A DNA stretch of 45,880 nt, taken from the NCBI GenBank assembly GCA_024275135.1, contig JAJRZS010000005.1:1-45880 (forward strand), written 5' to 3'. How positions within the stretch are numbered: the first letter of the stretch is position 1; each line of letters opens with the position of its first letter. Below, piece after piece: positions 33,948-42,211 of the stretch. Source of the stretch: Planctomycetota bacterium. GTDB taxonomy: Bacteria; Planctomycetota; UBA1135. The notes under the pieces were generated by a model. It searched no databases. It was not told the origin of the DNA and was given only the letters and a program-made list of their open reading frames with translations. Position numbers and translations under genes: made by a program.

Positions 33948-34814
33948 ATGAACTCCCACAACATGAAATTCCTTCCTTCCTAGCCCTTTTTGTCTTCCTT
34001 CCTAGTCTATTTGGGGCCCAAACCAACATTTATGTCGATTCCATGTCTTCGGTGAGTGGCACTGGGGATGGAATAAGCCCAGCCACGGCCTATAAATCAC
34101 TAACAATTTTCATCATAATGGCGGTGCGTCAGGTGTATTGGCCTGCCCCCAAAATTTGATGGGCTACATGGTTGAGGCTTTAGGTGATTTGAACCAGGAC
34201 GGATATGTGGATGTTGGTACCACCCTTTCCTTTTTTGGTGGTGATCAAGAAGTGCGCATTTTGTCAGGAAAGGATGGCCATTATCTTTGGACTTTGTCGG
34301 ATCCTACTCAGTTTTTTAGTGGAGGATTTGGTTTTTCTCTTGCATCCTATGATCGGACTGGAGATGGAATTCCAGAAATTTTTGTCGGTGAACCGATTGG
34401 GTCCACTTCTGGTAGTATCCATGGTTTTCTTTCCACCCTTATCTTTATCGCTTGTCTGGTGAATTGTTGGCAAGCCGCCCCAGCGTTTTGCGATTGAGGG
34501 TGGATTTTCCCTCCACCGAGGCTGGTAAATCCTTCGCCATTCTTGCCTCCACCTCGGCAAATGCCACCACCACTTTTCATGGATTGGATTTGCCTCTGGG
34601 CATGGACGCAACATTTCTGTGGACTTTGCAAAGCCCGCCCAGTGCCTTCCGCGGCATCTTGGATAACGAAGGGGATGGCATGGTGCAAGGAGTGGTGCCG
34701 TCATCGGTATCCCTTCCCTTCTTTGGTTCCACTTTGTACCTAGCCGCCGTTTCTTTTCACGGCAGTCAAGCTGGACTCAGTTCTGCCGCAGTGCCGGTGA
34801 CGGTGGTGCCATAA
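33948..34814 (+). pseudogene. Decayed secreted FG-GAP repeat protein (three frameshifts)
   Basis: Four consecutive pieces in changing frames read as one secreted protein. ATG at 33948/33963 begins MKFLPS, then a shift in the CCTTCCTTCCT run (about 33971-33982) leads to LALFVFLPSLFGAQ and TNIYVDSMSSVSGTGDG. A second shift near 34095-34110 leads to FG-GAP/VCBS repeats (GDLNQDGYVDVG, DRTGDGIPEIFVG), and a third near 34425-34435 to a C-terminal beta module ending VPVTVVP. Each break equals one missing base. Either true decay or repeated base-calling errors in homopolymer stretches. The intact protein would bind Ca through DxNxDGxxD loops and be exported. The 119 bases before it (33829-33947) are AT-rich with no gene. 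Confidence 0.7.
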
Positions 34815-34882
34815 CTCATTAGGCAAACCCTTCTTTGGTTGTTCTTTCGGGGTAGGGAGGTATGATTTGTCCGCTGTAGCAA

Positions 34883-34959
34883 GTCCCCGTAGCTCAGTTG
34901 GATAGAGCATCGGTTTCCTAAACCGGGGGTCAGAGGTTCGAATCCTCTCGGGGACGCCA
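34883..34959 (+). tRNA. tRNA-Arg (anticodon CCT)
   Basis: The cloverleaf is complete: acceptor GTCCCCG/CGGGGAC, D-arm GCTC-AGTTGGATA-GAGC, anticodon stem TCGGT/ACCGG with loop TTCCTAA (anticodon CCT, reading AGG), T-arm AGAGG-TTCGAAT-CCTCT, discriminator G and an encoded CCA. A short GC hairpin (CCCTTCGGG, 34971-34979) follows and may end transcription. Confidence 0.96.
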
Positions 34960-34984
34960 TGCCGTCGGAACCCTTCGGGCCGCC
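34938..34984 (+). repeat. Direct repeat, copy 1 (tRNA-Arg 3' end plus downstream hairpin)
   Basis: 47 bases covering the T-arm 3' half, acceptor, CCA and hairpin of the tRNA recur at 35048-35094 with two differences (positions 34954 and 34961). Confidence 0.9.
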
Positions 34985-35047
34985 GCCGCATTCCTCCCCG
35001 GAAGAAGAAGCGGGAGGTTGGTCTGCTTCGCTCCCCGCGCTCCCGCG

Positions 35048-35094
35048 TCGAATCCTCTCGGGGCCGCCATTCCGTCGGAACCCTTCGGGCCGCC
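35048..35094 (+). repeat. Direct repeat, copy 2 (partial tRNA-Arg 3' end)
   Basis: 45 of 47 bases match copy 1, offset by 110 bases. The acceptor change (GGGGAC to GGGGCC) and missing 5' part mean it cannot make a tRNA. The spacer (34985-35047) is GC-rich and can form stems (GCGGGAG with CTCCCGC). It is either a local duplication or a remnant of site-specific insertion at the tRNA end; no integrase is present. Confidence 0.85.
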
Positions 35095-35152
35095 CAATAA
35101 GAGTTAGCTGCAACAAGGCATTAAAATGGTTTTAGCTACCTCGTCTTTGTAC

Positions 35153-36082
35153 CTAGGCCTTGCAAATACGTTTAGCACAGGGCCCTCGTTCATTCTCTGC
35201 AGGCACAAAACTAACGGCTTGACCGTCGTGCAGGTCTTCGTAGCGCAAGTCCATTAAGTCGGTTTTGAAGAAGAAGAAACGCTTTTCGTCGCCATCGCGC
35301 AGTAGAAAGCCATAAGAATCATCCAAGTGGCAAATATGTCCACTCCAGCGATGGGCCGAGGGCGCACATTCCACGGCCTGAGGGGGCGTAAAGTCGTTGA
35401 TGTCGGCCGCAGGTTCTTCGTGGTGCTTGGGCAGAAACAAACTGGCAAGGAGAGGGTCCTCCGCAAGTGGAGTGCGTGCAATCTCTTCGCTGAGCATGAG
35501 CGGGTAAGTCGCTTCCTGCATAAGATGGAAGGAGCAGCGGGTGGTGACGGGGCTGCCGTCTACGCCAACAGCCTGCACATTGAAGCCCACAACCATAACC
35601 CGAGTGCCGAGGCCGTGGAGTTTGCGCACCAAGGGAATAAAATCACCATCACCTGCAATCAGAACGCAAACATCCAGCCCCTTTCGAGAAGCGCAATCAA
35701 AGGCCTCCAGTGCGAACATCACATCAATCCCCCGCTCCTTGCCCTGGGAGACTGGTTGGTGGTGGCTTTCAAATCCAGCGTAAAGCAAAGCATCTTCGAA
35801 AACGCGCTCGCCATATAAAGTGTTGCGCTCCAAACATTCGCGTGCCGAGAGGCGACCCCGAAAATAATGCGCATCGACAATTTGACAGCGCGAAATATCT
35901 TGCTCCTCAAGCTGAGTGACTTGGTGGCGAATATATTCCTTGAGTCCGGGCAAAGATAGATAGCTGCGTGTTTCATGGTGAAACCGATAAAAATTGCTGA
36001 CATGGCTGAAGTAGCCGCCATCCATGAAGATTCCGATGCGGGTAATGCCAAAATTTTGTTGAACCATGTTTTTTTGTATCAT
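35153..36082 (-). CDS. NYN (PIN-like) RNase domain fused to a cold-shock-like domain
   Basis: 309 residues. Residues about 14-180 are an NYN/LabA-like domain of the PIN-like nuclease superfamily: IGIFMDGGYF (D21), GIDVMFALEAFDCA (D120) and AGDGDF (D145, D147) give the acidic metal site. After a loose linker (about 200-240) a cold-shock-like OB domain follows (about 246-308: GHICHLDDSYGFLLRDG, RFFFFKTD), known in other proteins to bind single-stranded RNA. The join suggests an RNA-directed endonuclease or processing factor (inferred). AGGA is placed 7-8 bases before the ATG at 36082. Divergent from the ATP-grasp gene across 43 bases. Confidence 0.85.
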   Translation of the reverse strand: MIQKNMVQQNFGITRIGIFMDGGYFSHVSNFYRFHHETRSYLSLPGLKEYIRHQVTQLEEQDISRCQIVDAHYFRGRLSARECLERNTLYGERVFEDALLYAGFESHHQPVSQGKERGIDVMFALEAFDCASRKGLDVCVLIAGDGDFIPLVRKLHGLGTRVMVVGFNVQAVGVDGSPVTTRCSFHLMQEATYPLMLSEEIARTPLAEDPLLASLFLPKHHEEPAADINDFTPPQAVECAPSAHRWSGHICHLDDSYGFLLRDGDEKRFFFFKTDLMDLRYEDLHDGQAVSFVPAENERGPCAKRICKA

Positions 36083-36125
36083 GTCTCTATCCTAACCACG
36101 CGCATCCAGAAAACCGAAAGTCCCG

Positions 36126-37100
36126 TTGAAAATTTGCCTACTGACGAATCAAGATTTGGATGCGGATGATTATCCAGCCGAGGATTGGCCCTGCGATCCG
36201 CGCCCCTATCTTCCCGAAGACGATTGGACGCTGGCTTATTTGCCCGATAAGTATTCTTCCGTGGCGAAGGTGAAAGCTCTGATTGCCGAGGGCTTCGATT
36301 TGTTTTTCAACCTCTGCGATGGAGCCTTAACCCAGGAAGATCCAGGGATTGAGGTTGTGCGCACTCTGGAAAAGCATGGCGTTGCCTTTACCGGTGCTGA
36401 TAGCAGATTTTTTGAACCATCTCGACAGAAAATGAAACGGGTATGTAAAAAACTAGGCATTGCCTGCCCAGCTAGTGTCGTAGTACGCAAAGAGGAAGAT
36501 GTGGAAAAAGTTTTGCGCAAACTTCGCTTCCCGATGTTTGTCAAACATTTCAATAGTTATGCCAGTGTGGATTTAAGTCGGCACTCTAAAGTGCAGAGTG
36601 AGGCTGGCTTGTTGCGCCAAGTTCGAAAAATGTTGTCACGGCATGGGGCCGCCTTGGTTGAAGAGTATATCGAGGGCGTGGAATGCACGGTATTGGTGGC
36701 AGAAAATCCATGCAACTTTCGGCGCCCAACTACCTTTGTGCCAATTCAATATCAGTTCCCGGACGGGGAAGAGTTTAAGCATGAGGATTTGAAATGGGTG
36801 GATTTTGAGGGATTGAAAGCCATCCCGGTGCAAGATAAACGATTGGAAAATCGATTACGCCAAGATGCAGCACGCTTTTTCTTGGCTTTGGATGGAACCA
36901 GTTATGGGCGCTGTGATGTGCGCGTGGATGCCGAGGGAACTCCTTATATGTTGGAGATGAACCCAAACTGTGGCATCTATTACAAACCTGAAGATTATGG
37001 CAGTGCCGATTTGTGTTTGTCCTTCGATCCAGCTGGTCATGTCGGCTTCACTCGTCAAATCGTAGCTGCTGCTTTGCGACGGCAAAAACGAAGGCCTTAG
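36126..37100 (+). CDS. ATP-grasp ligase related to D-Ala-D-Ala ligase
   Basis: 324 residues starting at TTG 36126 (MKICLLTNQDLDADD); no ATG fits better. The central and C-terminal ATP-grasp folds are clear: FVKHFNSYASVDLS (ATP loop), LVEEYIEGVECTVLV, and the Mg-binding end YGRCDVRVDAEGTPYMLEMNPNCG. The N-terminal domain does not carry the usual D-Ala-D-Ala ligase EGxxGEDG motif, reading FNLCDGALTQEDPG, so the substrate is probably different. It should join a carboxylate to an amine with ATP. The PLP aminotransferase starts 37 bases downstream; the two likely work in one small pathway, possibly making a peptide-like compound (inference). Confidence 0.8.
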   Translation: MKICLLTNQDLDADDYPAEDWPCDPRPYLPEDDWTLAYLPDKYSSVAKVKALIAEGFDLFFNLCDGALTQEDPGIEVVRTLEKHGVAFTGADSRFFEPSRQKMKRVCKKLGIACPASVVVRKEEDVEKVLRKLRFPMFVKHFNSYASVDLSRHSKVQSEAGLLRQVRKMLSRHGAALVEEYIEGVECTVLVAENPCNFRRPTTFVPIQYQFPDGEEFKHEDLKWVDFEGLKAIPVQDKRLENRLRQDAARFFLALDGTSYGRCDVRVDAEGTPYMLEMNPNCGIYYKPEDYGSADLCLSFDPAGHVGFTRQIVAAALRRQKRRP

Positions 37101-37137
37101 GATTCGCTATGATGCGGCCCGAACTTGAGAATTCTCC

Positions 37138-38337
37138 ATGTCCAACAGCCCTGAAGCCCCTGGTTCGTTTTTGCGGTATGTGCCCCCCATGGGCATTTAC
37201 CAAACCCTCTACGCATTTTTGGAATCTTTCGGTGTTTACATGGGAGAGGCTGGCACTCATCCCTGGAGCCAAGGATTTCCGCGTACCGATCGGTTGCCAG
37301 GTGGGCCAGCCATGCCAACTCAAGTGCAAGTCGAAGGCGCAGACCTGATGTATCCCAAGGCCTATGGCTTGCCGGCCTTAAGAGCAGCCATTGCCGATTA
37401 TTACTGCCGATATTACGGCGCTTCCGTAGCCCCAGAAAATATCATGGTGTTTGCCGGTGGACGTCCAGCGCTAGTCGCCACCTTATTGTTTTTGCAATCC
37501 GATATCGAAGTACGCATTGCCGAAACGGAATACACTCCTTATTACGACATGCTGAATTTGCTGCAACGCAACTACAGTTTGGTGCCGAGTCATGTAGAAA
37601 ATGGTTTTTGTGCTACTTTGGCAGATTATCTTGGCCAGCAAACAAGGCGTCAGCTTTTGATGCTCAGTAACCCCTGCAATCCCACCGGAATCACTCGCGG
37701 TGGCTCATCCTTGCAGGCGTTTGTAAAGGCAGCCACCGGGAACACGGGGCTTTTAATTGATGAAGCCTATGAAATGTTTCATCAACCGCCGGTAAGTGCT
37801 CTGCAGTATGTGGATGACATCGACCAAAGCCAAGTCTTTGTTGTCGGCGCGGCAACGAAGGGATTGCAAGCGCCAGGAATCCGCGTGGGGTGGGTGGTTG
37901 CAGCGCGTCATCACATTGAAGTGCTTAGCAATTTCTCTTCCTTTGCCATGGGGGGCGTCTCGCAACTTTCTCAGCGCTACGCACTCGCCTTATTGCAGCC
38001 AGAGCGAGTGGAAGCTGCACGTCGAGCGGTACCAGGGTACTATGGGATGCAGCGTCAACGCTATGGCGAGGCTTTTCTTCAGCTTGGCTTGGAGCTTTAT
38101 TCTGGCGAAGGTGGCTTTTATCACTGGTGCCGACTGCCCGAAGGCCTCACTGCGGAGGCCTTGAATCAAAAATTATTTTCTGCTGGAGCCGCAATTCTCA
38201 AAGGCAGTGATTGCGATATGGCAAGGCGGGGCAAAGAATCTCCCCTTGCTTCCTTTATGCGCTTTTCCTTTGGCCCCCTGCCCGAAGAATCTTTCGCTGC
38301 CGACGTGAAGATTCTGGCCCAGGCCTTAAGTTCTTAG
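37138..38337 (+). CDS. PLP-dependent class I/II aminotransferase
   Basis: 399 residues. YPKAYGLPALRAAIADYY, NPCNPTGITRGG, LLIDEAYEMF and VVGAATKGLQAPGIRVGW mark a fold-type I aminotransferase; K241 in the last motif is the PLP Schiff-base lysine, and the Arg of FMRFSFG is the likely carboxylate binder. Cytoplasmic. A short perfect palindrome (GAGAATTCTC, 37127-37136) lies directly before the start. Adjacent to the ATP-grasp ligase in the same direction, so probably one operon supplying an amino acid substrate. The specific amino acid cannot be assigned. Confidence 0.85.
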   Translation: MSNSPEAPGSFLRYVPPMGIYQTLYAFLESFGVYMGEAGTHPWSQGFPRTDRLPGGPAMPTQVQVEGADLMYPKAYGLPALRAAIADYYCRYYGASVAPENIMVFAGGRPALVATLLFLQSDIEVRIAETEYTPYYDMLNLLQRNYSLVPSHVENGFCATLADYLGQQTRRQLLMLSNPCNPTGITRGGSSLQAFVKAATGNTGLLIDEAYEMFHQPPVSALQYVDDIDQSQVFVVGAATKGLQAPGIRVGWVVAARHHIEVLSNFSSFAMGGVSQLSQRYALALLQPERVEAARRAVPGYYGMQRQRYGEAFLQLGLELYSGEGGFYHWCRLPEGLTAEALNQKLFSAGAAILKGSDCDMARRGKESPLASFMRFSFGPLPEESFAADVKILAQALSS

Positions 38338-38341
38338 GCTG

Positions 38342-39340
38342 TCATGAAACATCCCAGGTTTCGCCGGAGCGGAGGAGGCTTTCCAAATCACCTTGGCCCA
38401 GATTTTGCGTAACTTCTTTCACCTGTTGGTGAATCGCATCTTCCAAACAAGGGCGCTCTACCTGTCGGAATAAACCAATCGGCACCGGAATGGAACCGTC
38501 TTCGGTGTTTTGACAGATTTGAAATGCGCGAGCACCGGTAGGGCTGTTGGCTTGCCAAATCGAGGCTTCTTCCGGTTTGCATGGAAGAAGTTGCTCCCCG
38601 TCAAAACGCAATCCCATTTCCAATTCTTTACCATAAACCAGAGGTTGGCCAGGACGCAAATCAACTTGCCGCGCATCCCGCACCTCTTTGTCGGTAATTT
38701 GCGCATGCGCGCCATCATTGAAGATGACACAGTTTTGCAAAATCTCCACAAAAGCAAAGCCTTTGTGTTCGTGGGCGGCTTGCAAAATCCCTTTCATATG
38801 TTTGATTTGTGTGTCCACCGTGCGCGCAACGAAACTTGCGCCAGCACCCAAGGCTACGGTGATGGGATTAAATGGCGCATCCAAGGATCCAAAAGGAGAC
38901 GAGGAGGTTTTCTTGCCTGGCACCGTAGTTGGCGAATACTGACCCTTGGTGAGGCCATAAATGCGGTTGTTGAACAACAAGATTTTAATATTCAAGTTGC
39001 GGCGCATGGCGTGAATCAGATGATTGCCGCCAATGGACATGGCATCGCCGTCGCCGGTGATCACCCACACATGCAAATCAGGATTGGCAATCTTCACTCC
39101 ACTGGCTAAGGCTGGGGCACGACCGTGGATGGTGTGGAAGCCGTAAGTGTCCATATAGTAGGGGAAGCGACTGGAACAGCCGATTCCAGAAATCACCACA
39201 AACTGTTCTTTGGGCACACCAAAGGAGGCAAAGCATTGTTGGACCGCATTGAGGATGGCATAATCCCCGCAGCCTGGGCACCAACGCACTTCCTGGTTGG
39301 AGACAAAATCTTTTTTCTTGTAGCTTGTGGCGGGGTTCAT
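38342..39340 (-). CDS. korB: 2-oxoacid:ferredoxin oxidoreductase, beta subunit
   Basis: 332 residues from ATG 39340, overlapping the alpha-subunit stop (ATGA). WCPGCGDYAIL (C21, C24) contributes to the Fe-S site, GDGDAMSIGGNHLIHAMRRN followed by LLFNN is the thiamine-diphosphate motif, and the beta subunit's cap GGFxF-type segments follow. With the alpha subunit it oxidises 2-oxoglutarate (or another 2-oxoacid) to the acyl-CoA, passing electrons to ferredoxin. Length and fused alpha/gamma partner fit the two-subunit Kor type. An in-frame extension to 39451 lies inside korA and is rejected. The Kor (rather than pyruvate) assignment is inferred from the two-subunit layout. Confidence 0.9.
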   Translation of the reverse strand: MNPATSYKKKDFVSNQEVRWCPGCGDYAILNAVQQCFASFGVPKEQFVVISGIGCSSRFPYYMDTYGFHTIHGRAPALASGVKIANPDLHVWVITGDGDAMSIGGNHLIHAMRRNLNIKILLFNNRIYGLTKGQYSPTTVPGKKTSSSPFGSLDAPFNPITVALGAGASFVARTVDTQIKHMKGILQAAHEHKGFAFVEILQNCVIFNDGAHAQITDKEVRDARQVDLRPGQPLVYGKELEMGLRFDGEQLLPCKPEEASIWQANSPTGARAFQICQNTEDGSIPVPIGLFRQVERPCLEDAIHQQVKEVTQNLGQGDLESLLRSGETWDVS

Positions 39341-41184
39341 GCGTGCAAATCCTGGATGTGTCCGAGTAGTTCCGTGGAAGTGAAAGGACGGCCCTGCACC
39401 AAGGGGATAGAAACAGCGTCGACCAGGTATTCCGAACGAATCAGGCGACAAAGTTGGTTACGATTTAGCTCGGGGATCATGATTTTTTTGAAGCGTTGCA
39501 GGATGTCGCCCAAATCCTTTGGCAAAGGCCAGATATGGCGCAAATGCAGCATGCCCACCGACAAGTTGGCATCTTGGCAGCGGTTGACCGCCCCGCGAAT
39601 GGCGCCATAAGTGGAACCCCAGCCCAAAACCAAAACCTCGCCTTGTTGCTCACCATAAACTTCAAGCGGGGGATAACTTTCGGCAATGCGTGCAACCTTT
39701 TCTTCGCGCAACATCACCATGCGTTCGTGGTTAGCAGGATCGTAAGAAACATTGCCGGTGCCATCTTCCTTTTCTAGGCCGCCAATGCGATGTTCAAGAC
39801 CAGGTGTGCCGGGGATGACCCAAGGGCGAGCCAAGCTTTGGTCATCACGCTGATAGGGGAGGAAGCCTTCTCTTTCGGTATGGAACCTCACAGGGAAGGA
39901 CGGCAATGTTTCAATAGCCGGGACGCGGAAGGGTTCGGAACCATTGCCAATGTAGCCATCCGACAACAAGACCACGGGGGTCATGTATGTGGTGGCGATG
40001 CGCACAGCTTCTAAGGCCGTGGCAAAACAATCTGCTGGTGTGGAAGTGGCCAATACAGGCAAGGGTGCCTCGGAGTTGCGGCCAAATAAAGCTTGCAGCA
40101 AATCAGCCTGCTCCGTCTTCGTTGGCATGCCAGTACTAGGGCCGGCGCGTTGAACATCCACCACAATCAGTGGCAGTTCCACCATTACTGCCAAGCCCAA
40201 GGCCTCAGCTTTGAGAGCAAGCCCTGGGCCGGAGGTGCCGGTCATGCCCAAGGAACCGGCGTAGCTGGCGCCAATGGCGGAACAAATGGCGGCGATTTCG
40301 TCCTCGGCTTGGAATGTGGTGACTCCGTAGTTTTTGTATCGGGCCAGGGCATGCAGCACATCGGAGGCGGGGGTGATGGGATAAGAGCCGTAAAACAGCG
40401 GCAGTTTGGCGAGCTGGCAACCAGCAACCAAACCCATAGCCAAACCCTGGTTGCCGCCAATGTTTCGGTAGGTGCCTGTAGGAAGAGGTGCTGGATTGAC
40501 CTGATACACCACCTTGAACAATTCCGAGTTCTCGGCAATGGCAGCCCCGGCGCGCAACGCCAGCAAGTTGGCCTCTAAAATCTGAGGCTTGGAGGCGAAT
40601 TTCTTTTTCAGCCAATCCTCAGTATGAGCAAGTGGTCGTCCATAGGCGTAATAAAGCATGCCCAAAGCGAGAAGGTTTTTACAACGCAAGGCATCTTTGT
40701 TGCTGAGCCCTGTGCTTTCCACCGCTTTGAGAGTGGCTTCATTGAGGTCGATGGCAACCAGCTGATAATTTTCCGCTAGCTTTTCGTCGTCAAGAGGATT
40801 GTGGTCGTAGTGTGCTTTCGCCAAATCCCGCGGGCTAAAGTTGCCGCGGTTCACAATTAACAATCCACCTTCTTTGAGTTCGCCAAGGTTGACCTTCAGC
40901 GCAGCCGGATTCATCGCCACCAAAACATCCGGGCGGTCCCCGGGTGTGTGAATGTCTTTGGCGGCGAACCGCACCTGAAAGCCAGAAACTCCAAACAAAG
41001 TTCCGACTGGGGCGCGAATTTCAGCAGGATAATCGGGGAAGGTGGCGAGGTCGTTGCCGAACAGCGCGCTAGTTTCTGTGAACTGATTCCCTGTCAACTG
41101 CATGCCGTCGCCGGAGTCGCCCGCAAAGCGAATCACCACTTCGTCGAGATGCTGAAGAGGAATCTCTGGTTGGTTTGGAGCCAT
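39337..41184 (-). CDS. korA: 2-oxoacid:ferredoxin oxidoreductase, alpha subunit with fused gamma domain
   Basis: 615 residues. The N-terminal third is the gamma domain (VVIRFAGDSGDGMQLTGNQF, residues about 15-34), followed by the alpha domains: FYGSYPITPASDVLHAL, FQAEDEIAAICSAIGASYAG (pyrimidine-binding Glu) and GTSGPGLALKAEALGLAVM. This fusion is typical of the two-subunit KorAB enzymes that run 2-oxoglutarate oxidation or reductive TCA steps without NAD. Overlaps korB. The 337 bases upstream (41185-41521) should contain its promoter. Confidence 0.93.
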   Translation of the reverse strand: MAPNQPEIPLQHLDEVVIRFAGDSGDGMQLTGNQFTETSALFGNDLATFPDYPAEIRAPVGTLFGVSGFQVRFAAKDIHTPGDRPDVLVAMNPAALKVNLGELKEGGLLIVNRGNFSPRDLAKAHYDHNPLDDEKLAENYQLVAIDLNEATLKAVESTGLSNKDALRCKNLLALGMLYYAYGRPLAHTEDWLKKKFASKPQILEANLLALRAGAAIAENSELFKVVYQVNPAPLPTGTYRNIGGNQGLAMGLVAGCQLAKLPLFYGSYPITPASDVLHALARYKNYGVTTFQAEDEIAAICSAIGASYAGSLGMTGTSGPGLALKAEALGLAVMVELPLIVVDVQRAGPSTGMPTKTEQADLLQALFGRNSEAPLPVLATSTPADCFATALEAVRIATTYMTPVVLLSDGYIGNGSEPFRVPAIETLPSFPVRFHTEREGFLPYQRDDQSLARPWVIPGTPGLEHRIGGLEKEDGTGNVSYDPANHERMVMLREEKVARIAESYPPLEVYGEQQGEVLVLGWGSTYGAIRGAVNRCQDANLSVGMLHLRHIWPLPKDLGDILQRFKKIMIPELNRNQLCRLIRSEYLVDAVSIPLVQGRPFTSTELLGHIQDLHA

Positions 41185-41521
41185 GTTGAAACGAAGATTG
41201 TATCGGCGCGGAAAGGGCGCGATGGGAGGACTGGGCCTAGTGCAAGTGGGAGGCGGTTTGGTGTTTGCCGTCTTTCAGACCCGGAAAATCAGGAGTTTGC
41301 AATGGCATGGACAAGGGCTTGGAGATTGCGTGGTCGGAAGGATTGGCGCAGGCCGTGAGTGTGCTGCAACAAGGCTTTCGAGGGGAGGAAAAAGGGGTTC
41401 ATTCGCACCCGAGGAGTGTAGCGAATTCCTAGTTTCGACTGAAAAGGCGCAATTTCCAGCAGAAAGAGCCCAATTCTTTCGATTTCGGTTTATTATTGGG
41501 TACTCCTTTTGGACCTCAACC
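41185..41521. other. Divergent intergenic region between korA and the cupredoxin gene
   Basis: 337 bases without a supported gene. The half next to the cupredoxin is AT-richer and purine-rich, ending in TTTATTATTGGGTACTCC before the start codon, and may hold that gene's promoter. A frame runs through from 41183 into the cupredoxin but has no family match before its signal peptide. Confidence 0.5.
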
Positions 41522-42211
41522 ATGCGTACTACCTCTCTCCTGCGTTTTGGCGGCCTCCTGTTTGCGGGGCTCCTTCTCTCCTCCGTGGCTTCCGCCCAGA
41601 ACAACCACACCGTGCAAGTGGCCCCCAATGGCCGGTTGGAATTTTCGCCTAAGGACATGCACATCAATATGGGCGATACCATTACTTGGGTGTGGAATGG
41701 CTCCATGTCGCACAATGTGCATGCCGACTCCAACGCTTTTTTGTCGGGCAACCCCGTGGTGGCTCCCCATACCTACTCGGTCACATTTGATGCTGCCTTT
41801 GTTGCCGCCAACCCTGTGCCAAACGATTTGTATACCTATCGCTGCGATCCCCATCAAATCTTTGGCATGGTCGGTTCGATTCATGTGATGAGCCCTCGCG
41901 TGTTAAGTGTTACCAACTTTACAGCTGGGCAATTGGGCACCATTCATTTCAATGGCGCCAACCCAGGAGCCACATTGATTATTGGTTACTCCACGGCTGG
42001 CAACGGTCCTTTCGATGTCAGCATGGGCACGCTTTCGTTGTCTCCGCCCTTCTTTCAATTGCCGCCCATGGTCGCCGACGCCAACGGCCATGCCATGCTC
42101 AGTGTCAACCTGCCTGCTGGCTTAGCAGGTGCCACGGCCTATCTTCATGGCGCAGAACTGTTAGGTGGTGGGGCTGGGATTTTGACCAACCCCTTAACCG
42201 TCACTCTGTAG
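41522..42211 (+). CDS. Secreted plastocyanin-like blue copper protein with C-terminal beta module
   Basis: 229 residues with signal peptide 1-26 (cleavage ASA/Q). The cupredoxin domain (about 29-123) has all four type 1 copper ligands: H64 (SHNVHAD), C108, H111 and M116 (YRCDPHQIFGM). A C-terminal stretch of about 100 residues (125-229) is a separate beta-rich module ending NPLTVTL, similar to the tails of 817-2229 and 29368-30159. It is likely an exported electron carrier fixed or sorted by that tail (inference). Its stop overlaps the opposing DUF1080 gene by 11 bases. No oxidoreductase partner is adjacent apart from the divergent kor genes. Confidence 0.85.
   Translation: MRTTSLLRFGGLLFAGLLLSSVASAQNNHTVQVAPNGRLEFSPKDMHINMGDTITWVWNGSMSHNVHADSNAFLSGNPVVAPHTYSVTFDAAFVAANPVPNDLYTYRCDPHQIFGMVGSIHVMSPRVLSVTNFTAGQLGTIHFNGANPGATLIIGYSTAGNGPFDVSMGTLSLSPPFFQLPPMVADANGHAMLSVNLPAGLAGATAYLHGAELLGGGAGILTNPLTVTL

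Noticed and set aside
34938..35094. Active integration site of a mobile island
   Set aside because: No integrase, and only about 60 bases lie between the copies.
34766..35116. Minus-strand reading frames across the tRNA and its partial copy
   Set aside because: These are the well-known spurious frames produced by tRNA antisense sequence.
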